Under the pieces are notes generated by a model that had not been told where the DNA came from, ran no database searches, and saw nothing but the letters and a program-made list of their open reading frames with translations. The position numbers and the translations under genes are program-made. Below are positions 10,478 through 21,999 of a stretch of DNA of 64,000 nucleotides, one piece after another (the first letter of the stretch is position 1; each line of letters begins with the position of its first letter). This DNA comes from Selaginella tamariscina (Eukaryota > Streptophyta > Lycopodiopsida > Selaginellales > Selaginellaceae): contig PUQB01000809.1 of NCBI GenBank assembly GCA_003024785.1, forward strand, positions 1-64,000, given 5' to 3'.

Positions 10478-11222
10478 ATGGTGTCTATTCCAGTATATCA
10501 TGGTCTGCAAAATGAGGATGCAGATCGGTATTTACGTTCATTTAAGCGAGCATGCATTTTGAATAGAGATAGAAGTTCTACCACTTGGGCAGAACTTCTA
10601 CCATCCTTTTTGGAGATGGAGCATTAAAGTGGTTTGAGCATCAAACTAGTGATGTTAAGGCTAGTTGGGAGAGGTTGAGTGAGGCTTTTCTAGGAGAGTA
10701 TAGAAAGCCAGAGACATTGGATGAGGTCATGAAGCAATTGGATTAATTGAGGCAAAGTGAAGAAAGAGTGTCAAGGCATTCAGTGAGCATGTTGGAACTC
10801 CAATGTAAGCTACGAAGTGGTTTGGGAGTGGAGGTCTCTAAAAGGACGGAGGATGCATCCAAGGAGTCCAAACCAGCTGTCGGATAAATGCATTGGTGTT
10901 CAACAAGTTTCTTACTGGATTGAATCCGGTATTACGCCAAAAGGTAAAGAATAAAGAGCCTAGTAACTTGCAGGAAGCTGTGAAGATTGCTATGAAAAAG
11001 GAGGCACTTCTCATGGATACTAATGAAGCCTCAATCTCAACGGTAGAACCACAACCGAGGTTGGCACCAATTCTACAAACACCCAAAGTTGTGATTCCTG
11101 CAACCGTTCCAGTCAAATCATCTAAATTGGAGAGTAGTATTGCCAAATTAACTTCAGATCTCAACGAGCTCAAGTTGCATTTGCTTCAAGCAAAGTAAAG
11201 GACCAAAACCTCCAAGGCCACT
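10478..11222 (+). pseudogene. Gag N-terminal part of the nested Ty3 element
   Basis: The start MVSIPVYHGLQNEDADRYLR and later words such as EYRKPETLDEV are typical of plant Ty3 Gag capsid. A solo LTR interrupts the gene at 11223, and the zinc-knuckle part resumes after 11780. It is a fossil with several breaks. Confidence 0.7.
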
Positions 11223-11780
11223 TGTCAAGCCACGATCCAGGAACCAGGAAGCGAGTAGGATTCCGAGAACAGGAAGGCTTGACTCAGGAGCAGGACCGAG
11301 AGCAGAACAGGAACTAGGAACAAGAACAGGAACAGGAACATGACGGATCCAGGAGCAGGACAGGATCAGAATAGGATCCGGAGCAAGACAGGAACCGGAT
11401 AGGATCTAGGAGGACAGGAACAAGATAAGAGCAGGAGGTAAGGAGGCAAGACAAGAACAAGACAAGAACAAGGAACAAGAATATCGTAGAATGACTGTGT
11501 TGATAGTAACTGATTGTATAAACAATTAGGTCGGAGCTTTATGCTCACAACTCCAAGCTAATCTAGTCATGAGTCTAATCTAGTCATGAGCTAAGAATAG
11601 TGTCCCTTATCCTCTAGGCATATCCTGTAGCATATCCTCTAGGCATATCCTATAGGAATATCCTATAGGTATATCTGTAGGAATATCCTGCAGCATATCC
11701 TGTAACCCGTATCCTGTATCCGAAATCCTGCATCCTGTATCCTGTATCCGGAAACCTGTATCCTGCATCGGGTTGTGACA
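11223..11780 (-). repeat. Solo LTR of the chromovirus family inside the nested gag
   Basis: The sequence from TGTCAAGCCACGATCC to GGTTGTGACA matches the LTRs at 8170-8631 and 21418-21838. It is flanked by CCACT (11218-11222) and CCACC (11781-11785), a nearly perfect 5-bp target duplication. No internal region is present, so it is a solo LTR left by recombination. It also carries ACAGGA-rich and ATATCCTGTAGG-rich tracts. Confidence 0.85.
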
Positions 11781-12620
11781 CCACCTAGGGATCAAGCTAA
11801 TGTCACTTGTTACATTTGTAAACAACAAGGTCACTATGCCACTGAATGTCAACAACCACACCACAGGCGACATGTTTTACATGTTAAACAGGTGGACACT
11901 ATGCAAATGAGTGTCCTCAAAAACCTCAATCAACTCCTGCACCACAACAGAGGGACCAACCTAGTGGTCATTTGGTGGAGTTAACAACCAAGCAAGGTGA
12001 CTTGGATCTCTTAGGTCTTAAGAGAGCCAGGAGGGAGCAACAAGCGGAGCAACCTGAACAAGTGGAGACACGTGCAAGCAGAAGAAAAGGAACGAAGGTA
12101 CCAAGCCACGACGTAAGGTTGGTATACAGGATATGAGATTGGCAAGGGGGCAGAAGGAATATTCAATTGTCAAGGATCTAGGAGATGCTCGTGCCAACAT
12201 TACAGTTGCACAATTATGTCAAAATGCCCAAGCTTGAGGAGGAGCTTCGACAAGGATTAGTACTTGTGCAAAGAAGGTACGTCCTAATGGTGAGGATGAG
12301 GTGATGCGAAATGTACAAGTGATAACAAGAGAATCCAATACGAAGCCGTGGCACCAATTGTGGTGTGGTGTTAGATGTGGTGCAGAGATCAATGTCCATG
12401 AGTAACTAGTTGATGGAGAAACTTGGTCTTAAGTGCAACCAACCTTCGAATTGGAGGATTAGGGTGGCAGATAATCAACGTGTCAAGCCAGTTAGAAATG
12501 ATTATTGACTTGCCGATCACTGTGCATGGGATAACTACCTCTATAAATGTGCATGTCATGCAACTACGATGGGATGCACATGGTTATCTTATGATCTTGG
12601 GTCGACCTTGGCTTTATTAA
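11781..12620 (+). pseudogene. Gag zinc knuckle and protease region of the nested Ty3 element
   Basis: CYICKQQGHYATEC at about 11811-11852 is a CCHC zinc knuckle that binds element RNA. The 12400-12615 part, ending in LMILGRPWL, resembles the C-terminal end of the aspartic protease and its link to reverse transcriptase. It is broken. Confidence 0.65.
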
Positions 12621-13189
12621 GGTTAATGCTAAGAATTATTAAAAAAGGGGAGATGACTATTGGTCATAAGTTAAGACGAGTGACAATAGCCATCAAGGAG
12701 AACACAACAAAGGTTGTAGATGAAGAGTCATCTTCCAGTGAGGAATATGATCTCAACAGTAATAGTGAGGTGACAACCTCAATTCTGAGCAAGCAAAGGG
12801 AGAAGGAATTGTGTGCCCTCAAGGCAATTCCTAAGGTTGCTATGCGTGTGAGCCTCACAATAGACATGAGGTCTATGATCAACAACTCACCCAGGAGCAG
12901 GAGGCTCAAGGAGGGTATAGGGGTTGTTGAAAAGGGGCAGGAAGCAAGTAGTGGCAACAAGTTTGAGGCAAAGGAAGTGGAGCGACGAGCTCTTTTGGAG
13001 AAGATGCTTAGTTCAAGTTTGACTCCTGAGGAGAAGGAGCAATACATGAGCATGCTATTGAAGTTCCCCAAGTTGTTTGTGACATCATACGAGGAGCTTC
13101 GTCAAGTAAATATTGTGCAACATGAGATCCCACTTAAATCAGGTATGAAGGGAGTTGCATAAAAGGCTTATAGAATGGGTCCTTTGAAA

Positions 13190-15700
13190 CGAGCATAGTT
13201 TATGAGGAGCTCATGAAGCTACAGCGTTCAGATTTCATTTTTAAGGTGGAAACGTCAGATTGGGTTTCTCTTGTGGTGGTAGCCCCAAAGAAAAATGGTA
13301 AGTGGCGAGTTTGTGTCAACTTCAAACGATTAAATGATGGCACACATTGAGATCATCACCCCATTCCTTTCATGGATGAGATACTAGATGAAGTGACAGG
13401 GCATGAGATGTACACATTTTGTGATGGCTACTCTGGGTATTTCCAAGTCAGGATTCAAGAAAGGACCAGTTGAAGACTACCTTCACACACCATGGGGAAC
13501 CTTTGCGTATAGGGTGATGCTATTTGGACTCACAAATGCTCCAACAACGTTTCAACGATTGATGAACAAGGTGTTTGAACCATATCTTGGTTCATTCATT
13601 AGGGTTTACCTCGATGACTTTTGCATCTATAGTGATAGGATGAGCCACTTGGAGAAGGTACAACTAGCATTCCAGAGGATGGATGATGCAAAAGGATGCT
13701 TGAACACGGAAAAATGTTAGATTGGTAGTACTAAGGGCACCTTAGTAGGACATGTGATCTCAAAGGATGGCATTGAGCCGAGTCAAGACAAGGTGGACAA
13801 GTTACTCATGTTGCCAACTTCGACTTGTGTCAAGGAGGTATGAAAGTTCGTAGGGTTGGCGAGGTACTATCATAGATTTGTGGAGGGATTTGCAGAGATG
13901 GCATATCCATTGAACTAGCTACTTCGTAAGGGAGTTGCATTTCAATGGACTTCTTCATGCCAAACATCATTTGAGAGGCTTAAGATCGCACTAAGTTCAC
14001 ATGCGATTCTAGTGGCACCTAAATGGGAGGAGTTATTTTATGTCAATCTCAGCGTTGGAGAAGTTTCAATCACTGTGATCCTGATGTAGAAGGGGAGAAG
14101 CGGATACTTGTTTCCTATTTATTATGCGGAAAGCCAATTACAAGGGCCAGAGCTCAATTACCCATTGTTGGAGAAGCAAGCAGCAGCAATCATATATGCA
14201 GTGGAGAAGTTCAAACATTACTTGTGGGGGCGCCACTTTGTTTTCCTCATCAACAATGCAGCACTTAAGTACATTGCCAATAAGCCTGGGCTCACATGGA
14301 AGTTTTCTAGGTGGATCACGACCTTGGCTGAGTATGATTTTGAGTTTCAACATGAAAAGAGCACAAGAGCGGGTCTAGCAGAAATGTTGGACCAAAGTGA
14401 CATTGAGAAGTTCCATTATCTCTTGGAGGTTTGTGCTCTTCCACCCGACATGGAGGATTATCAAGAAGTCTACAATTTCTTGATGGATGGGAAGTTTCCA
14501 GAAGATGTACAACAACCCAGAAGAAGACAATCATTGACAATCTCGACCTTATATGGTAATGAGTCAGTTACTTTATAGGATAGGGCGAGATGGTGTGCTT
14601 CGACGAGCGGTGGGTCGTCAGGAGAGAAAACAGATCATGGAGCAATGCCATGAAGGATTTTGCAGTGGACACTTCTTGCATGACTACACTTCCGAGAAGA
14701 TAGTTAATGCAAGATATTATTGGCCGACCCTCTTCAAGGATGTTAAGGAGTGGTGTCAGACTTGCCAGGTTTGTCAAACTTTTGGAAGAAGAGTGTTGCA
14801 CAAAGGACCTTTGCATCCTATTTTACCAACAAGTCCATTCGAGAAGTGGGGAATAGACTTTGTTGGTCCCTTGCTAGTGGCTTCTTCACAAAAGAGATAC
14901 ATTATTGTGGGTACTGACTATCTAACGAGGTGGGTGGAAGCAGTCTCTGTTCGAGCTTGTACCAAGGAGATCGCAACAAATTTTATCATCTAAACATTGT
15001 CACCAGGTTTGGGTGTCCATTAGAAATAGTAATAGATCATGGTTCTCATTTCTGCAATGAAGTGGTGGAGCTTCTTCTTTCTCAATTGTCCATCACACGG
15101 CGACAATCAACAAGTTATTACCCAAGCTAATGTACTAGTGGAACGAACAAATGGAGTGTTGTGCAATATATTAGCTAAGCTTGCGGTGGATCATAAGAAA
15201 GATTGGTACAAGTGGTTACCGGCATCACTTTGGGCTTTTAGAACAACACACAAAGTTGCTACCAGGTACACACCATTTCAATTAGTTTATGGTATAGGAG
15301 CAATACTCCCAATTGAGATGGAGATACCAAGCTTGCATCTAGCATTGAAGCATGGGCTTGGAGATGATGAGGATTTGCAAGCAAGGTTGATTCAGTTGGA
15401 AAGCATGGATGAATCACAAAGACAAGCCTTGCAACTTGTAGAGGCAATGTAGTAAAAGTGGAAGGCCAAATTCGATAAGAAGATTCGAGAACGACCACTC
15501 CATGTGGGTGATTTAGTGATGCGATATGATAGTCGATTGGATAAGACCTTCTCAAAGAAGTTCTTACCAAGATGGGATGGACCTTTCATCATTGTGGAGG
15601 TTTATTAGAATGGGTCATATCTTTTAGTAAACTTGGATGGAGAATAGCATGGCATACGGGTTAATGGTTACAGGTTGAAGCGCTTTTATGTTCGGCTGTA
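13190..15700 (+). pseudogene. Reverse transcriptase, RNase H and integrase region of the nested Ty3 element
   Basis: The reverse transcriptase part shows VVVAPKKNGKWRVCVNFKR (about 13268-13326), FGLTNAPTTFQRLMN and the catalytic-box word VYLDDFCIYS. RNase H words lie around 14100-14400. The integrase has a zinc-binding HHCC segment (about 14650-14790, ending CQTCQVCQ) and a core starting FEKWGIDFVGP. It would copy RNA to DNA and insert it, but this copy is a broken fossil. Confidence 0.78.
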
Positions 15701-15760
15701 GCTATGAGTTTTCAAACAACCCGCATCGCGTGGCAATGCGTTTTGTTTGGGTGGGATTTA

Positions 15761-16473
15761 TGTCACGAGAAAATTTGGACTGTCACCTTGGTAACCCCTG
15801 GTATGCATGTAGTGGACTAGTCCTTCTACTCATATTATATGTCTACATTTCACTTTACTATTCACCTTCTTTGTCTTTCCTTGCATGGTCAAACTAGTCA
15901 ACATTATTATGTTAATCCATATGATTAGTGCATGCTTTGACCATGCATATTTTCTTTGTCTTCTTCCATGCACCTTCCTAGTCACCTTCCCAAGTCAAAG
16001 TCAAGTCAACCTTCTTCCATAACCTTCATCATTTATGGGTCAAGCCCACCTTCTTCCATAACCCCCTACCATTATTCTTATGTAACCCCCATCTTACAAC
16101 CTCTCTTACACCCCTACCTTACCCTACATGCATTCTTTATATTATTTTGGGTATATAAGGAACCAAGGCTCAAGGGTTTGAAGAAAAATAGGACACATAT
16201 AGATATAGAAATATAGAGAAGAGTCTCTAGTTTCTTCTTTTCTTTTCTTACTTTGTAAATAGTTGTGATGACATTATTTTGTGTGTGCTCTTATGATGAA
16301 ATATAAAAACTAGTTAGTGTATCTTTTGTGTCATGAGTTTCATCTCATGTTTTCCCTTTCTTTTCTATTTCTTTTGTTCATGTTGTGATCATTAGCAAGG
16401 ACTACAACGATGTGATATCATTAAAGCCATCAAGTCCCGAACATACGAGTCCCTGAATGATTTTCCTTCAACA
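15761..16473 (+). repeat. 3' LTR of the nested Ty3 element
   Basis: It begins TGTCACGAGAAAATTT and ends CCTTCAACA at 16473, pairing with 8801-9562. The 5 bases after it, ATGGC, pair with TTGGC before the 5' LTR. Confidence 0.85.
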
Positions 16474-17790
16474 ATGGCGATGAAGACAAGAATCAAGGAT
16501 GGTTGCAACTTCGTACTCAGGTTCACCGTCAATGACTACAGGAGGGGGAGAAAGAAGCATGACCAAGAAGAGAAGAAGGATGATACGGCTCCAACAAAAA
16601 GGTGTGAAACACAAGATGAAGTTTTATCGTAGATGGTAACTCGAGTTAGAAAGCTACAGGATTGACCTCAGCCGCAATCCTGTAAGGGCTCAATCATTGA
16701 AATCCAACTTAGAAGAAGGCCTGTTGGTGCGAATATGTCAACAAAGAAGCCACACAAGATCACCAATCTTGTATACAGGTGCCGGTTGACGATGAGCATC
16801 AGCATAACGCTTATATTGTTCCTGTGCCTGCTGAAGATGAACCTGGAGATCCTCATGTACCTAACGAAGATGCTAGAGACGATCTTGTACTGCAGGAGCG
16901 GAAGAAGGAAAAGCAAGAGGAGAAAAGTCAAAACGTGGATGGTAGCCTGTAAGAGCAAAGAAAGGTATCTAGCCTGTAGATGCATGAACGAAGTTGTTGT
17001 ACGCAAACTCTGCCATTGGAAAAGGTCCAACCAATTATCTTGTTGGTAACTGATGAAGCAGCGAAGATATTGCTCTAAGGTTTGAATCATGCGTTCTAAC
17101 TGCCCATCAGTTTGTGGATGGTATCCTGAAGAAAGGTCCATTTTAACTTGTAAACTCCAGAGAAGTTCTCGCCAAAAATTGGACATGAATTGTGGCCTCG
17201 ATCAGAAACAATGCTCTTAAGAAGACTATGGTGTCGGAATACTTCGCGGATCACCAACTTAGTGGTTGTCTGGCCTGTAGTAGTATTCATGGTAAGAAAT
17301 GAGCCTGTTTGGTGAAATGGTTAACCACCACAAGAACTGCATCAAATCCACGAGAAGGAGGAAGATCTATGAGGAAATCCATAGAAATGGATCTCCAAGG
17401 AGCAGAAGGAACAGGAAAAGAACGAAGAAGACTAGAGGGCACATGACGAGGCATCTTCGACCTATTGCAGGTGTCACAACTCCATACAAACTTGTCCACA
17501 AAACCTTGCAACCCAGGCCACCAATAGTTGCGAGTCACCAACTCAACTGTCTTGGCCACACCAAAATGTCCTGTAGCCGGGGTATCATGACAATCCTGTA
17601 CCACACGAGTCTTGCAAACACCAACAAGAACATACAAGAGACCTTTCCGGTAAAGGAGTCCATCCTGTATGGCAAACAACTTGTAGTTTATATGGGAATT
17701 GTAGGAAGAGGAACTTGTGATGTCAGGACTAATGTATGAAAACACATTCCTTGCCAAGTTGTCTGTAGCCAACTGCAAACAAATGTCCTG
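16474..17790 (-). pseudogene. Chromovirus integrase and chromodomain start
   Basis: Minus-strand words GHFGVAKTVELVTRNYWWPG and CDTCNRSK form the integrase zinc-binding domain, followed by FLIDLPPSRGFDAV and, below 17186, the D,D(35)E core with SSGYHPQTDGQLERM. The 16474-16560 part encodes the first half of the chromodomain, split from 8632-8800 by the nested element. It is a fossil with several breaks. Confidence 0.78.
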
Positions 17791-19579
17791 TAGGAGTGTG
17801 GAATTTGCTGAAGCCTGATGAACTTGTAGTGCTGCAAGTCAAGTTGATCAGGAACTAACAACACTTGCTTTTGATAGTCATATGCAGGATTGCCCGGGGT
17901 CGGTGCAAAGTAAAAGCGCCTAGACAATGCATCCGCCTTGCCATTTCAAAAACCAGGCATGTAGATGATGACAAAATCAAAATGTGATAGGAACTCTGCC
18001 CACCTAGCATGTCGCCGACTGAGAACTCAAGCCGTTTGAAAATACTCCAGGTTCTTATAATCCGTAAGAACTTGTACAAGATGCACAGCACCTTTGAGGA
18101 AATGCCGCCACTCCTCGAACGAATCCACAATGGCCTTAAAGTTCCTTGTCATGAATCTCGTAATTGATCTCCGCTAAAAGGAACTTACAAGAGTGAAAAG
18201 CTATAGGATGAAGCAACTTGTCTTATCCAACTTGTGATAGAATAGATCCTACTACAAAATCCGAGCATCTGCTTCAACGAAGAAGGGATGAGAAGGATCA
18301 GGATGTGCTAAAATCGGAGCTGTCATGAAGGTGTCCTTGAGTGTTGTGAATGCATGTTCCGCCTTGTCGGACCAAGAGAACACTCTTGTGCACTTGGTGA
18401 GTTCCGTGAGTGGAAGTACACACTTGGAGAAGTCCTGTATGAAACGCCTGTAAAAGTTTGCAAAGCCAAGGAAACATTGTACGTCTCATACAGACTTGAG
18501 CCTCTCCCACTCCACGATAGTCTTCACCTTGTGCATGTCCATGAAAACGCCAGCATGAGAGACGATGTAGCCCAAGAACTCCACAATATCCCTGTCGAAG
18601 AAACACTTTTCCAACTTCGCATACAGGCCATGCTCGCGAAGCCTCTATAAGACTAGTCGTACATGCTTGTCATAAGCCGTTTGGTCCTTGGAGAAAATCA
18701 AAATGTCATCGATGTCGTAAACACAACGTCATAATAGAAGCTTTTGTGTTAGAAAATGTAAAGTTAAAGAGCCAGTAAACGGGCTTTGGTATTGTTAGAT
18801 AGAAAGCACTCTATCCTGGACAACAATCTTAGTTATGATTATGAAATGCACTATTTGATTAAATCGTGGTAGATTACCACAAACTGGTCGAAGAAGTCAC
18901 AAAAGATGTCGTTCACCATATATTGGAACACAGCTGGGGCATTAATAAGTCCGAAAGGCATCACCATGTACTCAAAGTGTTCATACCTTGTACGAAAGGC
19001 AGTCTTTCACTCATCGTCTGGACGAATTCGTACAAGATTGTAAGCCCCTCGTAAGTCGATCTTCGTGAACACCTTTGCTCCTTGCAGCCAATCGAGAAGT
19101 TTCAGAATCAATGACAACGGGTACCAGTTCCGAATGGTGACTTGATTTAAACCTTTAGTCCACAACCAAACGTAAACTCCCATCTTTCTTCTTGACAAAG
19201 AAGATACGTGCTCCTGCAGGGATTTTGAGTGACGAATAAAGTCGGATGCCAAGTTTTCCTCGATGTACTAACAAAGAACCTCCAATTCTGTAGGTAACAG
19301 TGCATAAATTGGTCCGAATGGTGGAGTCTTTCCTTCCACAAGATCAATAGGACAGTCATAGAACCTGTGAACAGGAAGAACTGCAGCCTTGTGCTTGTCA
19401 AAAACGTTCTGAAAGGAGTGATACTTGGATGGCAGAGAAGAAGGAGGAGAAGAAGAAGGAACAGGAGAAGGAGATTGAAAAACAGGGGAGTCAAATACAA
19501 AGAAAGGTAGAAGAGGACGTAAGATTACTTGGAAGGCAAAAAGATGAAAAGGAGCAGGATCAGTGGCAAGTTCATGCAT
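17791..19579 (-). pseudogene. Chromovirus reverse transcriptase and RNase H
   Basis: The segment includes KVFTKIDLRGAYNLVRIRPD (about 19040-19100), which is the reverse transcriptase fingers/palm region, and ends near LSRRFYFAPTPGNP, the usual tail of RNase H in Ty3 elements. It is broken. Confidence 0.75.
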
Positions 19580-19804
19580 GGTAGTGGTAAGAACTCGGAG
19601 AAAAGAAGGAGGGAGCTGTGATTAAAAAAGAGGAAGGATCTTGAGGGTGGAAAGAAGAAGAGTAATGAAAAGAGGCAGGATTGGGAAAACATGTGTGGAT
19701 GTTGACAAGTGTATAGGATTGGAAAAATCCTGTACAGAAGTCCGTGGATGTACAGGAGTGATGAGAGCCTGTGAGTGTGCTGACGAACCAATAGGAGGTG
19801 GATC

Positions 19805-20339
19805 CTATCGAGGAAGAGTCTTCAACACTGATATAGGAACAGGCACGGTCAATCCTGTAGCTTGTACTGCCTCAAACACTAAGGATGTATCCTGCACATA
19901 GGAAGGTACATGATTGATCCTAGTTGCCAGAAAGGAAAATGTGAGCGTCTTAGACCTCCAGTCGATCTGAGGATTTGCAACAATGAACCATGGCATGCCC
20001 CAAAATGATGGGAGTCGATCGAGTCTTAATCAAGTTGAAGGAAATCAAACAGTTGAATGCGCCATGACTGCAAGAGCAAGGTTTGGTAGCATGGGTAACT
20101 GCGCCATAAGCAATCAGACGACCATCGGCCACCTCTACAGGAACTGCACGCTTCAACTTCACCACCAGAATGCCATGTTGAGTTGCAAAAGTGTCATCCA
20201 TGAAGCATGCATTTGCACCAGTGTCTAACAGGGCAAACTTCTTGAGCTCTCGATTATTGAGATGAATGTGTACAAGAAACTTGAGTGATGAAATGGTATG
20301 AGCAGCACCAATGGAGCCTGCACCTACATCCAACTTCAT
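19805..20339 (-). pseudogene. Chromovirus aspartic protease
   Basis: FALLDTGANACFMDD at about 20210-20250 carries the DTGA catalytic motif of retroelement aspartic proteases. A beta-rich region and ILGHAMV follow, as expected for the protease C-terminal half. Confidence 0.75.
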
Positions 20340-20344
20340 GGCTC

Positions 20345-21322
20345 CTAGACGAAGTGAACATTGAAGTTTTTCGACTGAACTTCAGCTTCAACTTCACGCG
20401 TCTTGAATTTCCTAGCTTTAATAGGACATTTCGCCGCCTTGTGTCCTGCTTCACCACAATACAAACATAAATTCTCACTGCAACGATGTTGCTTCTCAGT
20501 AGTAGAAAGTAAGCCACGCTTGTATTTCTCAACCTCCATAGGAACTACTCCAGAAGGTGTCGCAAGAGTATGTACCACAGCAGCAAGATTGGTTTGCAAG
20601 AACTGCTGACGGGATTTTTCCTGACGACGCTCGAACAAGCGGTTGTTGCAACGAATGGCCTGTTGCATGATCTCCGCTAATGTTTGGGCATCCGATAACA
20701 TAAGGAGAAAGTCCTTCACGTCATCCCTCAACCCAAAACGAAAATGTTCAATCAATGCAGTCTTGTCCCATGGAATGTTCGTGCAAAGTTGTTGAAATTC
20801 GAATGCATAGACGGAAGCTGGTCGAGATCCTTATGTGAGCTTTCGTAACTTCATGCATGTAGAACGATATTTATTGGGATCTCCAAAGCAAGCTTCAAAG
20901 GCAGCCACGAAACCTTCAAAGTCTTCCATCAATGGGTCGTCATGCTCTAGCAAAGGGGTAACCCAAGCCTGTGGAGATCCAACTAGTAGGGATGCCAAAA
21001 GGCCAACCTTTTGTGCATTAGTTGCATAGCGGTGTGGTTGCATGCGGATCAAAAGCCTGATCTGATTTAGGAACCCTTGGAAATCGGCACGATTACCATT
21101 GAACTTTTCCGGCATGCTAATCTTTGGCTCTGAAGAAGTGTTTGATGGAGAGGAAATCACGAATGCTTGAGAGAGAGCATGTGCAATAGCCTTGGAGGAT
21201 GCATCAGCAGCTGCATGCACTGCGTTGGTGGAACTTTGTAGATCTGTGACCATTTGGCACAAAGTGACCAGCTCATGAAGTAATATTTGGTGCTCGTGTT
21301 GAAATTGTTCAAAATCGGCCAT
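20345..21322 (-). pseudogene. Chromovirus gag
   Basis: It starts MADFEQFQHEHQ at 21322 and contains KISMPEKFNGNRADFQGFLN, a typical Ty3 Gag capsid opening. The zinc knuckle CLYCGEAGHKAAKC lies near 20440. It would form the particle shell and bind RNA. The copy is broken. Confidence 0.78.
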
Positions 21323-21417
21323 GATTTATGAAAGAAAAAAGGAGGAAACGAAGGAGAAGAATCAAGGAAAAAAAATAACTGGAAATTAGAAAGCTATGAA
21401 AGCAGTTACTATTAAAC

Positions 21418-21838
21418 TGTCAAGCCACAATTCAGGAACAAGGAAGTGAGCAGGATTTCGAGAACAAGGAAGCTTAACTCAAAAGCAAGATAAGGAGCAA
21501 GACAGGAACTAGGAACCAGGAACAAGACAAGAGCAGGAGGCAAGGAGCAAGACAAGACAAGATTGATCGTAGAAAGACTGGTGTTGATAATAACTGATTG
21601 TACAATAATTAGGTCGGAGCTTTTATACTCACAACTCCAAGCTAATCTGGTCATGAGCTAAAAATAGTGACCCTTATCCTCTAGGCATATCCTGTAGTAT
21701 ATCCTATAGGCATATCCTATAGGAATATTCTGTAGGTATATCCTACAGGCATATCCTGTAAGAATCCTGCATGCATATCCTATAGGCATATCCTGTAACC
21801 CGTATCTTGTATCTTGCATCCTGTATCGGGTTGTGACA
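21418..21838 (-). repeat. Chromovirus LTR (coding-strand 5' LTR)
   Basis: It starts TGTCAAGCCACAATTC and ends GGTTGTGACA, with the 5-bp duplication ACAGT right after at 21839-21843. It shares the ATATCCTGTAGG minisatellite (about 21680-21830) with the other two LTR copies. Confidence 0.87.
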
Positions 21839-21999
21839 ACAGTAGGCCTTGTCTCTCAATAGTCGACCACATGCTTATATAGTTCTGAGTAACTAGTTGC
21901 CTTATCAAAATTCTTTGGCATCGATTTTTGAACCCATGCCACATATTTTTTAATGCCATCAATAATAAGTTCTTGTTCCTTGAGCTAGGCACTCAATGG

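Larger units (their letters stand above)
8801..16473 (+). mobile_element. Nested Ty3 element without chromodomain (Athila/Tat-like), broken
   Basis: The LTRs are 8801-9562 and 15761-16473, and the flanks TTGGC and ATGGC look like a slightly changed 5-bp target duplication. Plus-strand parts are an RNase H-like segment (about 10020-10440), gag (about 10480-11990, holding a solo LTR), protease (about 12210-12620), reverse transcriptase/RNase H (about 13190-14400) and integrase (about 14590-15700). Integrase phrases such as FEKWGIDFVGP and TDYLTRWVEA fit the Athila/Tat side of Ty3, and no chromodomain is seen. It is a fossil with numerous breaks. The LTRs are clearly diverged, though it must be younger than the chromovirus it sits in. 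Confidence 0.82.
8170..21838 (-). mobile_element. Ty3 chromovirus (outer element of a nest), broken
   Basis: This minus-strand Ty3-type LTR element has LTRs at 8170-8631 and 21418-21838 and a perfect 5-bp target duplication ACAGT at 8165-8169 and 21839-21843. Its parts in coding order are gag (about 21322-20345), protease (about 20339-19805), reverse transcriptase with RNase H (about 19579-17900), integrase (about 17780-16700) and chromodomain. A younger Ty3 element (8801-16473) sits within the chromodomain-coding part. It is a fossil with several breaks beyond that insertion. The LTRs differ at many sites and in length, so it is not very recent. Confidence 0.85.
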
